From Torreya grandis (lineage: Eukaryota; Streptophyta; Pinopsida; Cupressales; Taxaceae): a DNA stretch of 64,000 bases. A program made the position numbers and the translations under genes. Positions 1 to 12,159 of this stretch are shown here, piece after piece. Each line of letters begins with the position of its first letter. Positions within the stretch are counted from its first letter, which is position 1. The notes under the pieces were generated by a model. The model saw only the letters and a program-made list of their open reading frames with translations, made no database searches and was not told the origin of the DNA. The stretch is from contig JARHVA010000638.1 of the NCBI GenBank assembly GCA_037957365.1, positions 1,787,001 through 1,851,000 on the forward strand. The letters are read 5' to 3'.

Positions 1-2890
1 AGCCATCAATCCATGGGCTGATACAAGCTCTAAATAATCCACCACTTTAACACCCTAGACAACATAAAGAATAAGTTTAGCCTTAGCCAAAAAGGGAAGA
101 TCAACCAAAGGCTTGTGTCCATTCCAAGAGTCTTCCCAGAAATTATCAAGCTTGCCAATATTGATAGTCCAAGACATGTGACCCATGATAAAAGGTTTGC
201 ATTTAAGTAAAAAATTAAAAAAATGGGATCCTTTAGGAGGATGAACTATATAAACAATACTCAATGAATTTTAAAAATTCAAATATTTACACCTCAAAGA
301 CCTACACCAAAAGGAATGCGACTTTAGAATCATCCCGCCAACCAAATTCACCCCCAAATCCAAATTTTGAAGACTTAAAATTTTAAATCTAGCACCCCCC
401 ATCTTCTTTGCCTTAAAAACACTATCATTTAAGTAAAGGAAACTTCTTTTTCTCATACGATCCCTGCCATAATAAATCCTTGATGATTTTAATCAAAATC
501 TTTACCACTTGACTGGGCAGTTGGAATACAAACACAAAATAAATGGGAAGAGAGAACAAAACATACTTAATTAATGTTAAACTACCATCAACTGAAATCC
601 ACTTCCCCTGCTAAGAATCCAAACAAGCCTTAAAAGAGAAAATTAATCCTTCTCAATGAGATCCCTTCCCTAGACCAGCAAAGAGGGGGATTCCAAGATA
701 TTTGGTAGGAAGTTTACCAATATTAAAACCCATAAGGAGAGAGATAGCTAGTTGAACACACCCAAAACCATTAATGAAGTAAATTTCTAATTTTATACAT
801 TCACAATTTGACCTAAAGCAACCTCACAGCTAGACATGATATTTTTGAAAGTTTGAGATTCACTAATTGAGGTTTGGCCAAAGAAAAAGGTGCCATCTAC
901 AAACTGTTGATGAGTTAAGATTTCCAAGCCATCCACCACTTTGATTCCTTTCCTAGAAGCCTCAAAGAAACCAGTCGGACTACCATTAACCAAAACTTGA
1001 AACTTGGGACCTACCATATAATTAAACACCCAATCACACCAATCCACACAAAACCCAAATTTATCCAAAACCTTTATTAGGAAATGCTAATTTACTTGAT
1101 CATAAGCTTTACTTATATCTATCTTGATCATCAAAACTTTCCATTAAGAGTGGGAGAGGGAATGGATAATTTCGTGGGAAATGGTAATGCCCTCTTGAAT
1201 GTTCCTACCAAGAACAAACCCCACTTGCTCATCCAAAATCAATGAATCCATTATGGGATTGAGCCTAGTAACCATAACTTTGGAGATAATCTTATAAATT
1301 GTGTTACAAAGAGAGATAAGACAGAAATCACCAAAATTCACCTGAGAGTCACCTTTAGGAAATAAAGAAATGAAAGTAACACTGATATCCGAGGTTCAAT
1401 CTTTTTTATTTTTTGTGATTCTTCCACAATATTTAACACATCCACTCCCACAGTCTCTCAAAAATATTGAAAGAACACCATAGGGAACTCATTAAGACTT
1501 GGATCTTTGTTCTTACCCATAAAGAAGACCACTGCTCACGTTTCATATAAATTAAAAGCTGTAAAAAGCCTATCATTTTGTTTTGAGGACACCAACCTTG
1601 GAATGAAATCCATATTGGCATTTTAAATTGAGAGATCAGAAGCCACTTCACCTATTAGTAAATTCTAAAAAAAAATTACAACCTCCTTATGAATATCCGA
1701 TTAGGAATCTAACAACACTCCTTCACTGGATTGAATGCTTGAAATGTGATATGCACTTCACTTGACTATAATAGAATTATGAAAGAAATCATTATTTTGA
1801 TCTCCTTATTTAAGCCAGATTTCTCTAGATTTATCCTTCCAATGAATTTCTTATCTCAACAATAATTCTTTGTACTTAGAGAGAAGTCATTTCTCCAACT
1901 CATAGGAAACAACATCCATCCCTACACTACACACCACCTTATTCAAGTCCTCTAGTTTGGCCTCCACATGAGCCTTCTCTTGAAAAATATTTTTAAGGCA
2001 TATAGAATTCTAATATTTGAGACAAAATTTGATAAATCAGAGTTTCTTAACCAGCCTATACATCTGTGAACCTAACACAATACGATTATTATTCCACCAA
2101 AACTTAATTAAAGTTATAAGAGAGGCATCACAAAGCCACATCCTTTCAAATTTAAATGGAAAAACATCAAAGAGCTATCCACTAACATTTTGAGATCGAT
2201 GGGGAAATGATTCAAACTAGGGATGGGCAAAATGACACTTTATAAAATCCAATTTTATGAAAACCAAACCGAAGAAATTAAAAAGTAATCCAAATGTTCC
2301 ATACTATTGCTAGCACCATGCCTTCCGTTAGTCCAAGTAAACAACCCCTGCTTAGGCCTTACATAAATAAATTCATTACTAGAGAAGAATCTACATAAAT
2401 CCATTTGAGAATGGGTTGGATGCAAAGACCCACCCAATTTCTCAAAAGAGAGAAGAATGGCATTGAAATAACCACCAAAAACTACCTTTTCACTAGGAAA
2501 ATTCATGAGAAAATTAGACAACTCACTCCAAAAAATATGTTTATTCACATGATCATTCGGACCATACACATTAATCAATAAAAATTTTATATCAAAAGAA
2601 AAACTAGAAAGACAAAAAAATTGCCAATTTAAACTAGAACCTAGCATTTCCACATAAACTGAGACTGGAGACAAGAGAATTGCCAAACCCCCAAAGGCCC
2701 CAAAAGATTCTACAAAGAAGCTACTCAATCTACTTCAAATATTTTGAATTAGACTCAAAGCCTCTACAAGACTCAGCTTTGACTCTTGAATCAACAAAAC
2801 ATCTAGAGAAGTAGCAAAAATAAGACATTTCACCAAGCATATCTTGTTAGGGGCATTCAAAACCCTAACATTCTAAGAGATGAGTTTCAT
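1..2890 (-). pseudogene. LINE ORF2, endonuclease-reverse transcriptase (pseudogene, truncated by window)
   Basis: ORF2 opens at 2,890 with MKLIS, then a stop where the family has the Trp of SWNVRGLN. The endonuclease (about 2,870-2,255) keeps LLIQESKLS with the catalytic Glu, GLAILLSPVSV, LLINVYGPND and GLFTWTNGRHG. The usual GDFNAI is GGYFNAI, so a key Asp is lost, and the LDRFLIS motif reads LDYFLIS. The reverse transcriptase follows: SLCNTIYKIISKVM and EQVGFVLGRNIQEG (1,341-1,144), then LVNGSPTGFFEASRKG and LTHQQFVDGTFFFG (1,068-793), where the FADD active site is degraded to FVDG. The region after the polymerase appears at 456-271 and 264-55 (WTINIGKLDNFWEDSWNG). In the family this protein nicks target DNA and copies the RNA there. 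At least five frame breaks are present. Confidence 0.88.
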
Positions 2891-2979
2891 AAATCTAGAG
2901 AGGGGAATTCCACCCTCCCCACCTCCCCCCCTGCTTTTTAGGCTCAAATAAATTCTATAAATTACCTTGTTTACCTTCC

Positions 2980-4591
2980 AAGACTTCTCTTGCCACATGC
3001 TCCTTAGCCAATTTATGCTCTCTTTTCCTAAGAGGACCCAAATTAGGTTGAAGGAGTGAGATCTAGGATTAAGAAATCATCAAAATTTCACGTGAGTTTA
3101 ACTCACCCTCTAAATCTTCTTCCTCCACTTCAAAAAATCTCTCAATAACATTTGCACCAAAACCTTTCTTGGGCTCTTATTTCCCCAAATAGTTGGAGGA
3201 GACCAAATCCCAGGCCTCCTATAGAGAACACTAGATAATATAATTGATTACTTAAGATTGTTCCTAGATGAATTGAAAAACTTTTAGCATTTAAGAAGGA
3301 TACAACTCCTCCCCTTTATCCAATTTCTCCAATCAGGCTTTTATTTCTGAAATTTTTAAATTTTAAACCAGTTGAACCTCCATTTGTTTCCTTAGTTGAG
3401 CCTCCTCCTTCTCTGCCCCTTTATCTAATTTCTCTAGCAAGGCCTTTTGTTTCCAAAATTTTTAAATTTTCATCTAGCTAAACCTCCTTTAGCTTTCCTA
3501 TATGAGCCTCCTTCTTCTCCCTTTGTTGGGCCCATAAATTCCCATTGTTACGCCAAAAAAAGGGACCAAAAATTCTAGAGGTAGGATAACAAACCTAATT
3601 CACTAAAACCATTCTGGAGGTAGAACCCAAAGGCAAAGCATTATAAACTTTTTGAATATGACCCGATTGACTACACTTCAAACATCTAAAAGTAACTTTC
3701 TCAATATCAAAGGACTACTTCCAAGATCTTCCTTGAGTTTTGATAAGGATACTTTTAGGAATTTTTGAATCTAGATCCAAAAAAACCCCAAGTCTCGTAA
3801 AAGAGGCCAAAACACCTTCTTCTGATATAAGATCAATCTCAATTAAATCCCCCAACAAATTTCCCAAAGCTTTAAGACAATATTGGCCCCAATATTTCAT
3901 AGGCAGACCATAAAAATGGATCCACATAAGGAATCTTCCATTCTGGGATGAACGAATGTTAAAATTAGGTTGTTAGTGTTGAAGCCAAAGACCAACGGCT
4001 CCTAATGACCAGAATAGATGATTTAAAATCTTCTCTTACCTCCAAATAGGAAAAAATATCAATGAAAAATCATTTGGGCATAAATATTACCTCTGTTTCA
4101 TGCCCTAATGATTCTTTACCCAAGATTCAACCTCTCTTATCATTGGCCACATATCGACACACTTATCAATAAGAACATGCCCTTATAAAACTAAGATTTT
4201 ATGTGAAAAAGGCTCTAATTCCCAAACCAAATCCTTAGCTTGATTGATGTAAATACCATCTATTGATTGGGAAGAAACCAAACCTAACTTAAATGTATCC
4301 ACCTACTTAAGCTGCCTTGAATCAATTATATGGTTGCTTCCAATTGGAATTCTATTGGCACTTGAGGCCACTTTCACCCTAGAATCTAGACCCTTGACCG
4401 ATGTAAATTATTCCCAGACCTCTCCTACCTCTACCACCTACTCCTTTAGTAATCGAACTGAATTCAAACCCTAACCAATCCCTAACCTCTCAAATATCTT
4501 TCACTAGGGCATGATGATTATCTTTGGAGGAATGGCGACCAACCCTAGTAAGAAAGAATGCACTTCCTTCTAATTCTTTCCTTGATTGCAT
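2980..4591 (-). pseudogene. LINE ORF1, gag-like nucleic-acid-binding protein (pseudogene)
   Basis: A start codon at 4,591-4,589 opens a frame beginning MQSRKELEGSAFF. The best-preserved part, 3,927-3,715, reads WIHFYGLPMKYWGQ and then LGVFLDLDSKIPKS, the pattern of the DUF4283-type domain found at the start of plant LINE ORF1 proteins. It is followed at about 3,686-3,644 by a CCHC knuckle, CLKCSQSGHIQKVY, whose last cysteine has become tyrosine. A lysine-rich tail follows and ends just before ORF2. Such proteins bind the element RNA in the family; that role is known for the family and not visible here. Several stops interrupt the frame. Confidence 0.75.
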
Positions 4592-5500
4592 GCCATTTTC
4601 TCCTTAGTTCATAAAATTTTAATTTTAATTAATGTTAATATGATATAATAATGTTAGCCTTTTTTTGAAATGGAAAAAAAATTAATTAACGATCAAATAA
4701 ATGTCAAATATAATATTAGAATTAATAATGAACATAATCACCTCATTAAAATCCACCACCACCCCCAAATACCATTATCAAATGCCTCTTGGCATACTTA
4801 TTATCATCCTTTTTAATTATCATGTTCATTGAATCTTCTCATCCATATTATAATCTATCTCTTTCTCTTTATTCTTTCAAATCTTCATGAGTGTTGATAA
4901 TGAAATGCCTTCTAAAAATTTTACTATCCATAATACCCTTATAAGATATTTCATTTCTTCTTTACCTTTAAATGAAAATTTATTTAATCTTAATTTACAA
5001 GATAATCTTCTCACTAACAAAAATAAATACAAATAAATTTTAAGATTTCTTGGTAACTATATTAATCTATTAAATTTTGTTAGAAAATGTTTATACCAGT
5101 TTTATTCTCTTGTTTTACCATGTTATGCATTTTAATTTGTTTCATTTTTATTGATGAAAGTATTTAACTCTTATTAAAAATAAAACTTCAAATTCTATTC
5201 CTTTCCAATGTCCCTATATAAACAAAAATGCATTAAGCACACAAGCTCTATCGACAAAGTATATGCTTTGAACTATTACTTAGGACACAATTTATTGATT
5301 TTATAAGAAATGTATCAATATATATATCAATCAATAAAAAAGGAAGATAAAATCTAAAAGAAAGATAAAATAAAAGATGGTTTATAATAAAAAGGTGATC
5401 AGTTGGTAGTCATGGCATATAAATAACACTAATAAAAAATATGATTTCATATTTAAATGTTCAAAATAACACTGATATAAACATGATTATACATCAAGAG
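4592..5500. other. AT-rich spacer, nothing recognised
   Basis: This stretch lies between the LINE 5' end and the next LINE remnant. It has no open frame of note, no repeat and no splice-like structure I can support. It is low-complexity plant intergenic DNA. Confidence 0.5.
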
Positions 5501-7730
5501 TCTCAAAGTAATATAGTAGTATTATATAATAACAAATGTGAAACATCAATTCCATACAACAATACTAAAACTAGGAAATGATAGATCATCTTTGGAAGGA
5601 AAAGTAACCTAAGAAGAGGTTCTTTCAATAGTAGATCTAAAGCCACCCACCCATCCTGAATAATATTTTGTAGAGTTAATGGCATAAACACTTTCTATTA
5701 AGAAACAAAGGCATTATAATCGTAGTTTGATTATCACCATACATCAGGAAAGTCCAAAAATATGGCTTAGAAAAATTTTGGTCACATCATTGAGGACTCC
5801 ATCTCTTTAATTTAGGGTGAAGGTTAGAGAAAGAATTATCTAAGAAACGCCATAAATATCTAGGAGCCTATGGTGGAGAACCCTATAATGACACATCGAG
5901 AAGAATCCTGCTCATAGTGCTTGGAGCAATCCTCCAAAGGTTGAGAAGCTCTTAAAAATGTTGACTCCAAGACCACTTTTTCGATCTATGTTTGGCTCTA
6001 AAAAAGACAATGGTAAGCACATAAAATTTATCATTAATAGAAAATTGCTGAGAAGTAGCCTCATTATTGAATATATCAATATTCTTAGATTTTTGAATTT
6101 GAAAGAGAATTGAGGTTTTGATAAAATTACTAATAAATGCAATAAATGGTGGTCACTGAGAAAGATCTCCAAGCAAAGCCATCCTCTAATTGATATGCTC
6201 TAGATAGAAAGGAATAAATATACCTTGAATCTATTGTCATGCCTTTGGTGTATGAGGGTAAGTACAAAATAAGTGTTTAAAGGTCTTGACTCTATAACAC
6301 ATAATATACTTGGGTTGAGGAACCCCAATGTGAGTGATCCTTTTTCCTTGTAGTACACCATTATAAAATAACCACCATAAAAATGAGTGAGCTTGGGCTC
6401 AATTTTGGAATCCCAAATTTGGTTAAGATGAGTAAGCCATGTTTAGGGAGAATATTTGAGACTCTGTTGACTGTTTATCATTTCAAGAGATGAGGAAAAT
6501 TGAATCATAATCTGATACAATAAATATGGGGAGTAATGCTTAAATGACATACAATAGTACCAATACCAAGCTCTCCACCATTAAACTATATGATGAAGTC
6601 TCAATTTATGCATCATCACATCTAGCATAAGCTTATGCATGTGCAAGATAAAAGGCATATCAAAAGATAATAAATTAAATTATGCTTTCTCTATTGAATG
6701 CACAATGTAGTCTAGTCTCAAGAGTAGACAAGGTCTCTCACTGTGTGAACACTTTTCTTGAACAATTGAAGGGATTTATTTTAGGTCAAGAGCATTAGCA
6801 AGTGGAATGTTGTTGCTAGACATGATGGGGTAGTACTAAATATTGTGGCTGTTGAAAGAAAGCCTAATATAAATTTGTCTTCAACCCATTTTAGAAATGA
6901 ATTAACTGTTTCAAGGCTTTCCAAATACTTTTAGCCATAAAATACCCCTCAAAATTAATAGGGACAAAGGTAATGAACAAAGTATGTAATCGAATATATA
7001 TTTTTTCAATTGGCCTTGTTATAAGGTGAGGCTATGGTAATGCAATGATGAATCATAACCTTCAAATCTTTGATGGCCATCAATGGTGCAAACAACCCAT
7101 TTAGCACATAGATCAACATTATGTATGTATATGTCAATAATGCCCATACATCCTTTATCATGTGGGAGGCAACAAACATCCCAGGGTACTTAATAAAAAC
7201 CTTGTGTTTGCTTCGCATTAGTCCAAATAAAATATCTAAGAAATTTAACAACTTTATCATAGGATGCCTTATAAGACACCTAACAAGGAGATTAGTAGAC
7301 ATGAGTGGTAACCAAGATTTTAGTGCAGATTTGAAACTTGAATACTAGTGACAAGAGTTTGGTAATCTAGTAGGAAATTTTCATTTTCAATTTTTCTAAC
7401 ACATAATGCCACAACTTGGAGGGGGACTTATAAAAGGCCCCAATAATTTGAACTTCTGCCCTTCGTAGATCCATTTCCACTGAAAATTATTTAACCAATT
7501 CAACATGGGCATCATACTTTGTCAGCACTACTGTTTTTTAACCCACTATAGACTTAAATTAGAGGCTTTGCAAAAACAATTAAGGTAAAGCTAACACTTA
7601 TTTACAAGAAGCTTCATTTTCTTCGAATAAAGGAATTTCACGCAAAATGGGTATTAATAAGTTGACTCTTCCCAACATAAATATGAAGTACAATTCTTCT
7701 GATAAACCTTTGATCAACTGATTCGACAAC
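5500..7730 (-). pseudogene. 3' half of a second LINE ORF2 (pseudogene)
   Basis: Reading the minus strand from about 7,730 down with frameshifts gives the typical plant LINE sequence after the polymerase active site: FQWKWIYEGQKFKLLG (about 7,500), LSLVFKFQICTKILVTTHVY (about 7,350), VVKFLRYFIWTN (about 7,230) and PHDKGCMGIIDIYIHNVDLC (about 7,150), the counterpart of PKxxGGLGIxDLxxxNxAL. Near 6,300-6,230 a stretch with SRPLNTYFVLTLIH resembles the zinc-binding domain after the reverse transcriptase, where a Cys pair precedes HLFxxCP. Further down, to about 5,500, weakly coding sequence (FNNEATSQQFSIN, QNIIQDGWVAL) may be the ORF2 tail. Stops are frequent. The polymerase core and 5' half are missing. 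The element differs from the LINE at 1-4,591. Confidence 0.7.
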
Positions 7731-7739
7731 TAAAATATA

Positions 7740-8424
7740 AATTATAGATATAAATGATCATCCATATCTAATAAAATGAAAATTGAAACTCTCAAACTTG
7801 TGACTAACAATATTAATTTATTTTTATTTAAAATATATATATTTTAAATATTTTAAACAACTATGAAAACATAGATGTTATGATGATATAGTCTTAACAA
7901 CCACAACGACTATTGGTTGATAAGGTCAACCAAAACAAGGGACCCTCCTCATTTATAATTAAAAAAATCTAAGTACATCACATTTACTTAAAAAAACTCT
8001 TCATGTTGTTTTTTCAACATATTATATTAATATTAAAGTAAGATTATTGCTTGGATTTAGCGAATATAAAAAGGCAAGTTACTTAGGTAGTGGGGAATTA
8101 AATTAAAAAAAAATGGAAGGCATGTGGTCATTATAATCACAACAAAATCGACAATAAAATAAATAACAAGTTTTTAGTGCAAACAAGTTTGGGAAGGGAA
8201 TTTTATGTGCCCACAATAAATAAATGACAAGAAATGAAAATATTTGTTATCAATGACAATGAAAATATTTATTAAGGTTTTGGGTTGACGGCACACTAGA
8301 ATGTGATGACACTTATAGGTTATGAATTTTAGTGACCTGAATAAACTATTAAAATTTATGATATAGATTATGGAGGTTCCAATAGTTGTGATAAGATAAC
8401 TAGTAGCATATGATTCTACAATAA

Positions 8425-8429
<5 letters not shown>
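7740..8429. other. AT-rich spacer, nothing recognised
   Basis: No coding potential, repeat family or RNA gene is recognisable between the LINE fragment and the AT microsatellite. Confidence 0.5.

Positions 8430-8501
<72 letters not shown>
8430..8501. repeat. (AT)n microsatellite
   Basis: An uninterrupted AT dinucleotide run of about 72 bases. Its length in the assembly may be uncertain because such runs slip in sequencing. Confidence 0.95.
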
Positions 8502-8507
<6 letters not shown>

Positions 8508-8522
8508 ATTAAAAATTAATTT

Positions 8523-8622
8523 AAAAATATGAATAGAATTTTTTTTGAATGATAATTGTATGTAATAAATCAAAAATATTATATATAATTATCATTCAGA
8601 AAAATTTATACTCATATTTATG
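8523..8622. repeat. Imperfect inverted repeat (hairpin, MITE-like)
   Basis: Two arms of about 36 bases, 8,523-8,558 and 8,587-8,622, are near-reverse complements sharing the core TTGAATGATAATT, with a loop of about 28 bases. Such hairpins are common remnants of small non-autonomous DNA transposons. No target duplication was identified, so that origin is only inferred. Confidence 0.6.
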
Positions 8623-8916
8623 GATTATGAAAATATGAAAATTCTTAATCTAAAAATAATTTAAAGTAGTTAAATATATTATGATATATCATTTTTAAAG
8701 TTATATTTATTTATAATTTAACATATTTTTAATGCATGATTATTGATAATAATAATGTTATGAATGATTTAAATAATATTTTTAAATTGAATAGATTTGG
8801 ATTTTGTCAAATTTATTATTTATATATATTTTTCATATTTTCTTTAATATCATTGAACTAAATATTAATATAGTTAAGGGAGAGCATAGTAATAGCCTTG
8901 CAAATAATAAGGATAG

Positions 8917-9384
8917 GTGTCGATCAGAATTTTTAGACTTTTTAACCCTTTGACTGAAATTTTTTCATTGCATCTTATATGGGTGAGATTGCCATATCTT
9001 CCACTTCAGTTTTGGACTAAATCAGGTATCTCAGTTATTGGCTCAGCGCTGGGGGTTCTGTTAAAAATTGACGATTCTTCATTGAAACTTCTCCACACTA
9101 CCTTTTCTAGAATTTTGGTTTATTTAGATACTTCTAAGGATTTGCCTAAAAGTATTGAGTTGAAATTACTTAATAGAAGCTGGTTTCAAACCCTCAATTT
9201 TGAAGGAATCCCCTTCAGATGTCAGAATTGTTTTCAGGTTGGGCATCTCTCTAATTCTTGCCTAAAAGTTAAGCGTAAGTGTGAATCTTCTTGGGGCAAG
9301 GAGGCTAATAAGGAACAACTTGCAGTTGTGGTAGTTAATCTAGCTTATCGGAGAAAATGGCTTTTTAGAGGTCCAAAGGATTAA
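8917..9384 (+). pseudogene. LINE ORF1 fragment with intact CCHC knuckle
   Basis: A 155-residue open frame reads IWVRLPYLPLQFW near its start, then FSRILVYLDTSKDLP, then RSWFQTLNFEGIPFRC and the complete knuckle CQNCFQVGHLSNSC (residues about 101-114), followed by a basic tail. This is the DUF4283-type plus zinc-knuckle arrangement of plant LINE ORF1 proteins. The sequence just upstream is coding-like without a matching start, and no ORF2 follows, so it is a fragment, not a gene. It is on the opposite strand to the LINEs before it and differs from the ORF1 at 3.7 kb, so it is a third LINE insertion. The frame is unusually open for this neighbourhood. Confidence 0.75.
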
Positions 9385-9399
9385 AGAAGGTCAAGGTAA

Positions 9400-10000
9400 A
9401 TTCTTTGGTCAAATCAACTCAAAATGCTGAGTCTATTGATCATATTGATTATAGTGTTTTTTCATCTCTATAATACTTGTTCATCTTCGTTGCTTCAAAT
9501 AATACAAATGGCTGGTTAGAGTGTTGTTCATTTCAAGAATTTGAAAGTTTGAGCTATCTCTTGTTTATATGATTTAATGCTATTTTTATTTTTCCAATAT
9601 TTTTATTTATTTTTAACAATATATTGGTAATAATATATGGAAGTTATACTACTTTTCTTTAAAAAAAAACTTTGTATCACAATTTTACTAAAATGGTTTT
9701 TTTTGTTGAGTCATTTTATGATTGAATGTCTAAATGTGCTTATTTGTAGAGCAACCTTAAGTTTTAGGTGAAAATGTTGATGATTTTTTAAGTGTTTGTT
9801 GAAGATTTTTTTTTTGGTTTTATAAAATAATACGTCATTTTTAAAATTTATATTTAAAATAATATTTTGTGGTGTTTAAATTTATTCACTAAAATATGTG
9901 AATGTTTCTAATTAATCGAGTCATAGTTTAGAGATTCAAAGGTTTGAAGAGAATTGGATTTGTTTTAAATAGTGTTAGATATAATTGGTATATCACTTCT
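9400..10000. other. AT-rich spacer, nothing recognised
   Basis: The sequence following the LINE ORF1 fragment has no downstream ORF2, poly-A tail or other structure that I can support. Confidence 0.45.
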
Positions 10001-10009
10001 TGTCCACTA

Positions 10010-10600
10010 TACTTTTATGATTTAAATTATTTATTTGTTATTTCACTAGTTATTAAATATACATTTGTAGATATGGGATCAACTGATAATATTTGTTTAC
10101 AAATTTATTTAACAAAAAAACTTCAGTCATAATTACAATTTTTTATATAATTTCTTAAGATTCATTATCTATACTCTAGATGGATTAATGTTATGCATAT
10201 TGATAGATAAAATTCACTGCATTTCAAGATCTAAGGATTTTTTTTAGCATTCTTAATGGATATTTCAATTTTCTACAAATATAATTCTAAAAAAATGAAT
10301 TTATACAAAACTATTGATCAATGTCAAACATGCAAGTGAAACATAAAATCTATAATTACATGCCTTTGATTGTAATTGTACTTATTCATTTCTTATTTTA
10401 CTTATTACTAAATATACATTCACATATTTAAGTTCAACTATAATAACATTTGACAAGCATGTATTTCCTTTAAATTTTATTGGATAAAAAACTCTATCAA
10501 TAATTACAATTTCTTTTATACTTTACTAAAATTCATTAACTCTATTATGCATGGTTCGATGTTGTATATATAGAAATTTTCACTTCATTTATAAAAAAAG
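10010..10600. repeat. Diverged direct duplication, offset about 355 bp
   Basis: The stretches at about 10,010-10,235 and 10,365-10,595 align along their length. Shared landmarks are the Leu/Ile-poor AT tract around 10,051 and 10,406, the AATTACAATTT tract at about 10,130 and 10,501, and the CATT-TCTAT-TGCAT spacing after it. Identity by eye is about 70 percent, so this is an old duplication. Confidence 0.55.
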
Positions 10601-10639
10601 GCTCAACAACATAGTATTCATAATAAATATAAATCAAAA

Positions 10640-11340
10640 TGCAATGGGTTGTGACCAAGTTGTAATTTTATTGATTTTTTTCTATTTTTGAGGGCTTCCA
10701 AATTAAGGTTAGGTTCAATGGATCAAATCATTGCCTATTATAAACATAGATATTAGTATATACACTTGGTCATTCATTTGCATTGTTATTCCAAGAAAGT
10801 GGAATTATGTGGGTAGATGATTAGTACAAAATTCCAAACTTGTCAATTTTTTTTAAATTTTTTATTAATTTCAATTTGTTTCTTAAAATATGGTTTATTA
10901 ATATTTTTTTAATAGTTTCAGTGAATTAGATTATTGGCTATTCTAAACATAAGTATTATTGTATATATTTGGTCTTACACTTAGATTATTAACATAGGAA
11001 GATAGACATGCGTGGACAAAAATTTAGTATTAAATTCTAAATTTGTCCCAAAAACATTATTCTTCTTACTTATTGATTTTGATTCATTTCTTAAAGTATC
11101 TAGAAGAATTTTATAATCAAAGCATTGCCTATTCTAAACATAGGTATTAATGCATATACTTGGTCTTACTCTTGCATTGTTAATCTCGGAAAATAGATTT
11201 GTGTGGGCAAAGGTTTATTATTTGATTTTAAACTTGTAAAAAAAAATGTTATTCTTGTTGTTGATTTCGATTATATCATTAAAGTATTTAAAATAATTTT
11301 ACCATCATAAAACTAGATATGGGTTGTGACCAAAGTAGTA
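10640..11340. repeat. Higher-order tandem repeat, copy 1 (three related subunits)
   Basis: Three consecutive subunits of about 220 bp (starting near 10,640, 10,890 and 11,100) share the same landmarks in the same order: a CTATTCTAAACATA tract, TATACACTTGGTC, a TGCATTGTTAAT tract, TGTGTGGG, AGATTCCAAACTTGTC, and a T-rich end. Each subunit position has its own connecting sequence, so the full repeat is the trimer of about 675-690 bp, marked by GGGTTGTGACCAAG at 10,647 and again at 11,321. It is non-coding in all frames. Confidence 0.75.
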
Positions 11341-11344
11341 TTTT

Positions 11345-12158
11345 TTTGATTAGATTAAATAAATGCTTTTCAAACTAGATCTATGAACTAGACAATTAAG
11401 GGTTTTGATAGCTAGACCCACAACCAAGAATGAGGGTTTTGAATAATGGTTACATAACCAAGAAGGTTTAAGGAACCCACAATTGTAAAAAATCACAACC
11501 ATGACAAATTAAAATGAGAGGGTTTTAAGGGTCCCACAACCATATCAGGTAAAACAATAGAGTTTGAAAGATCCCACAATCATACAAATTTAAAATGTGA
11601 GAGGGTTTGACATTTCCCACAACCGTGACAAGAGGGTTTTAAGGATCCCATAACCTTATCAAGATAAAGAAGGCAAATCCTCAACAATTATAAAATACAA
11701 CCAATATCTATCCCCATTCGATGGAGTTTCCTCGAAACTTCTGCTACAAAATAAAAGACAACTAGAAACAACTATCTTACACTAATATTCTATCTCCTCA
11801 ATACATACACACAACCTTCACACAACTAATGAGCCTACACACTCACTGAGCCAAACAATAGCTAAATCATAGGAAAGTAATACATAAATCATCTTCAATA
11901 ATATATTAACATATTGATTCAATCCATTGAAATAACTAGAGGGTTTGAAAGATCCCACAACCATATCACCAAGAGGGTTTAAAGGTTCCCACAACCTTAA
12001 CATCAAGGGAGATAACTCCTCAACAAATAGAAAGTGTAGACCACAACTGTCACACTTTGGCAAAGCTTCTCCAAAAATTCTATTATAGAACACAATCATG
12101 CTTGGAGCAAATAGTCTTCCGCTAATATTTTACCTCCTTGAAGCGTCCGCACAACATT
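11345..12158. repeat. Inserted block with short GAGGGTTTTAAGG...CCCACAACC repeats
   Basis: This 0.8-kb block separates copy 1 from copies 2-4 of the higher-order array and does not share its subunits. It contains about ten loosely spaced copies of GGGTTTTAAGGATCCCACAA followed by a CC-AT-rich spacer. It also has an internal duplication in which sequences near 11,700-11,815 and 12,030-12,150 correspond (TTCTATTA/TTCTGCTACAAAA, then CACTAATATTCTATCTCCT against GCTAATATTTTACCTCCTT). It has no coding frame of note. It may be an inserted element or a foreign satellite patch. Confidence 0.6.
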
Positions 12159-12159
12159 T

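Larger units (their letters stand above)
1..4591 (-). mobile_element. Decayed plant LINE (L1-type non-LTR retrotransposon), 3' end outside window
   Basis: The minus strand carries the two-ORF order of a plant L1-like element: a gag-like ORF1 with zinc knuckle, then ORF2 with an apurinic endonuclease, a reverse transcriptase and the conserved region after the polymerase. The order of domains and the conserved blocks are clear although every ORF is broken by stops and frameshifts. The poly-A tail and 3' target duplication would lie before position 1. The 5' UTR, upstream of 4,591, is not recognisable. Catalytic residues are lost in both enzymes, so this copy is dead. Confidence 0.9.

Noticed and set aside
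7121..7348. 75-codon plus-strand open frame
   Set aside because: It is the antisense shadow of the LINE ORF2 sequence on the minus strand.
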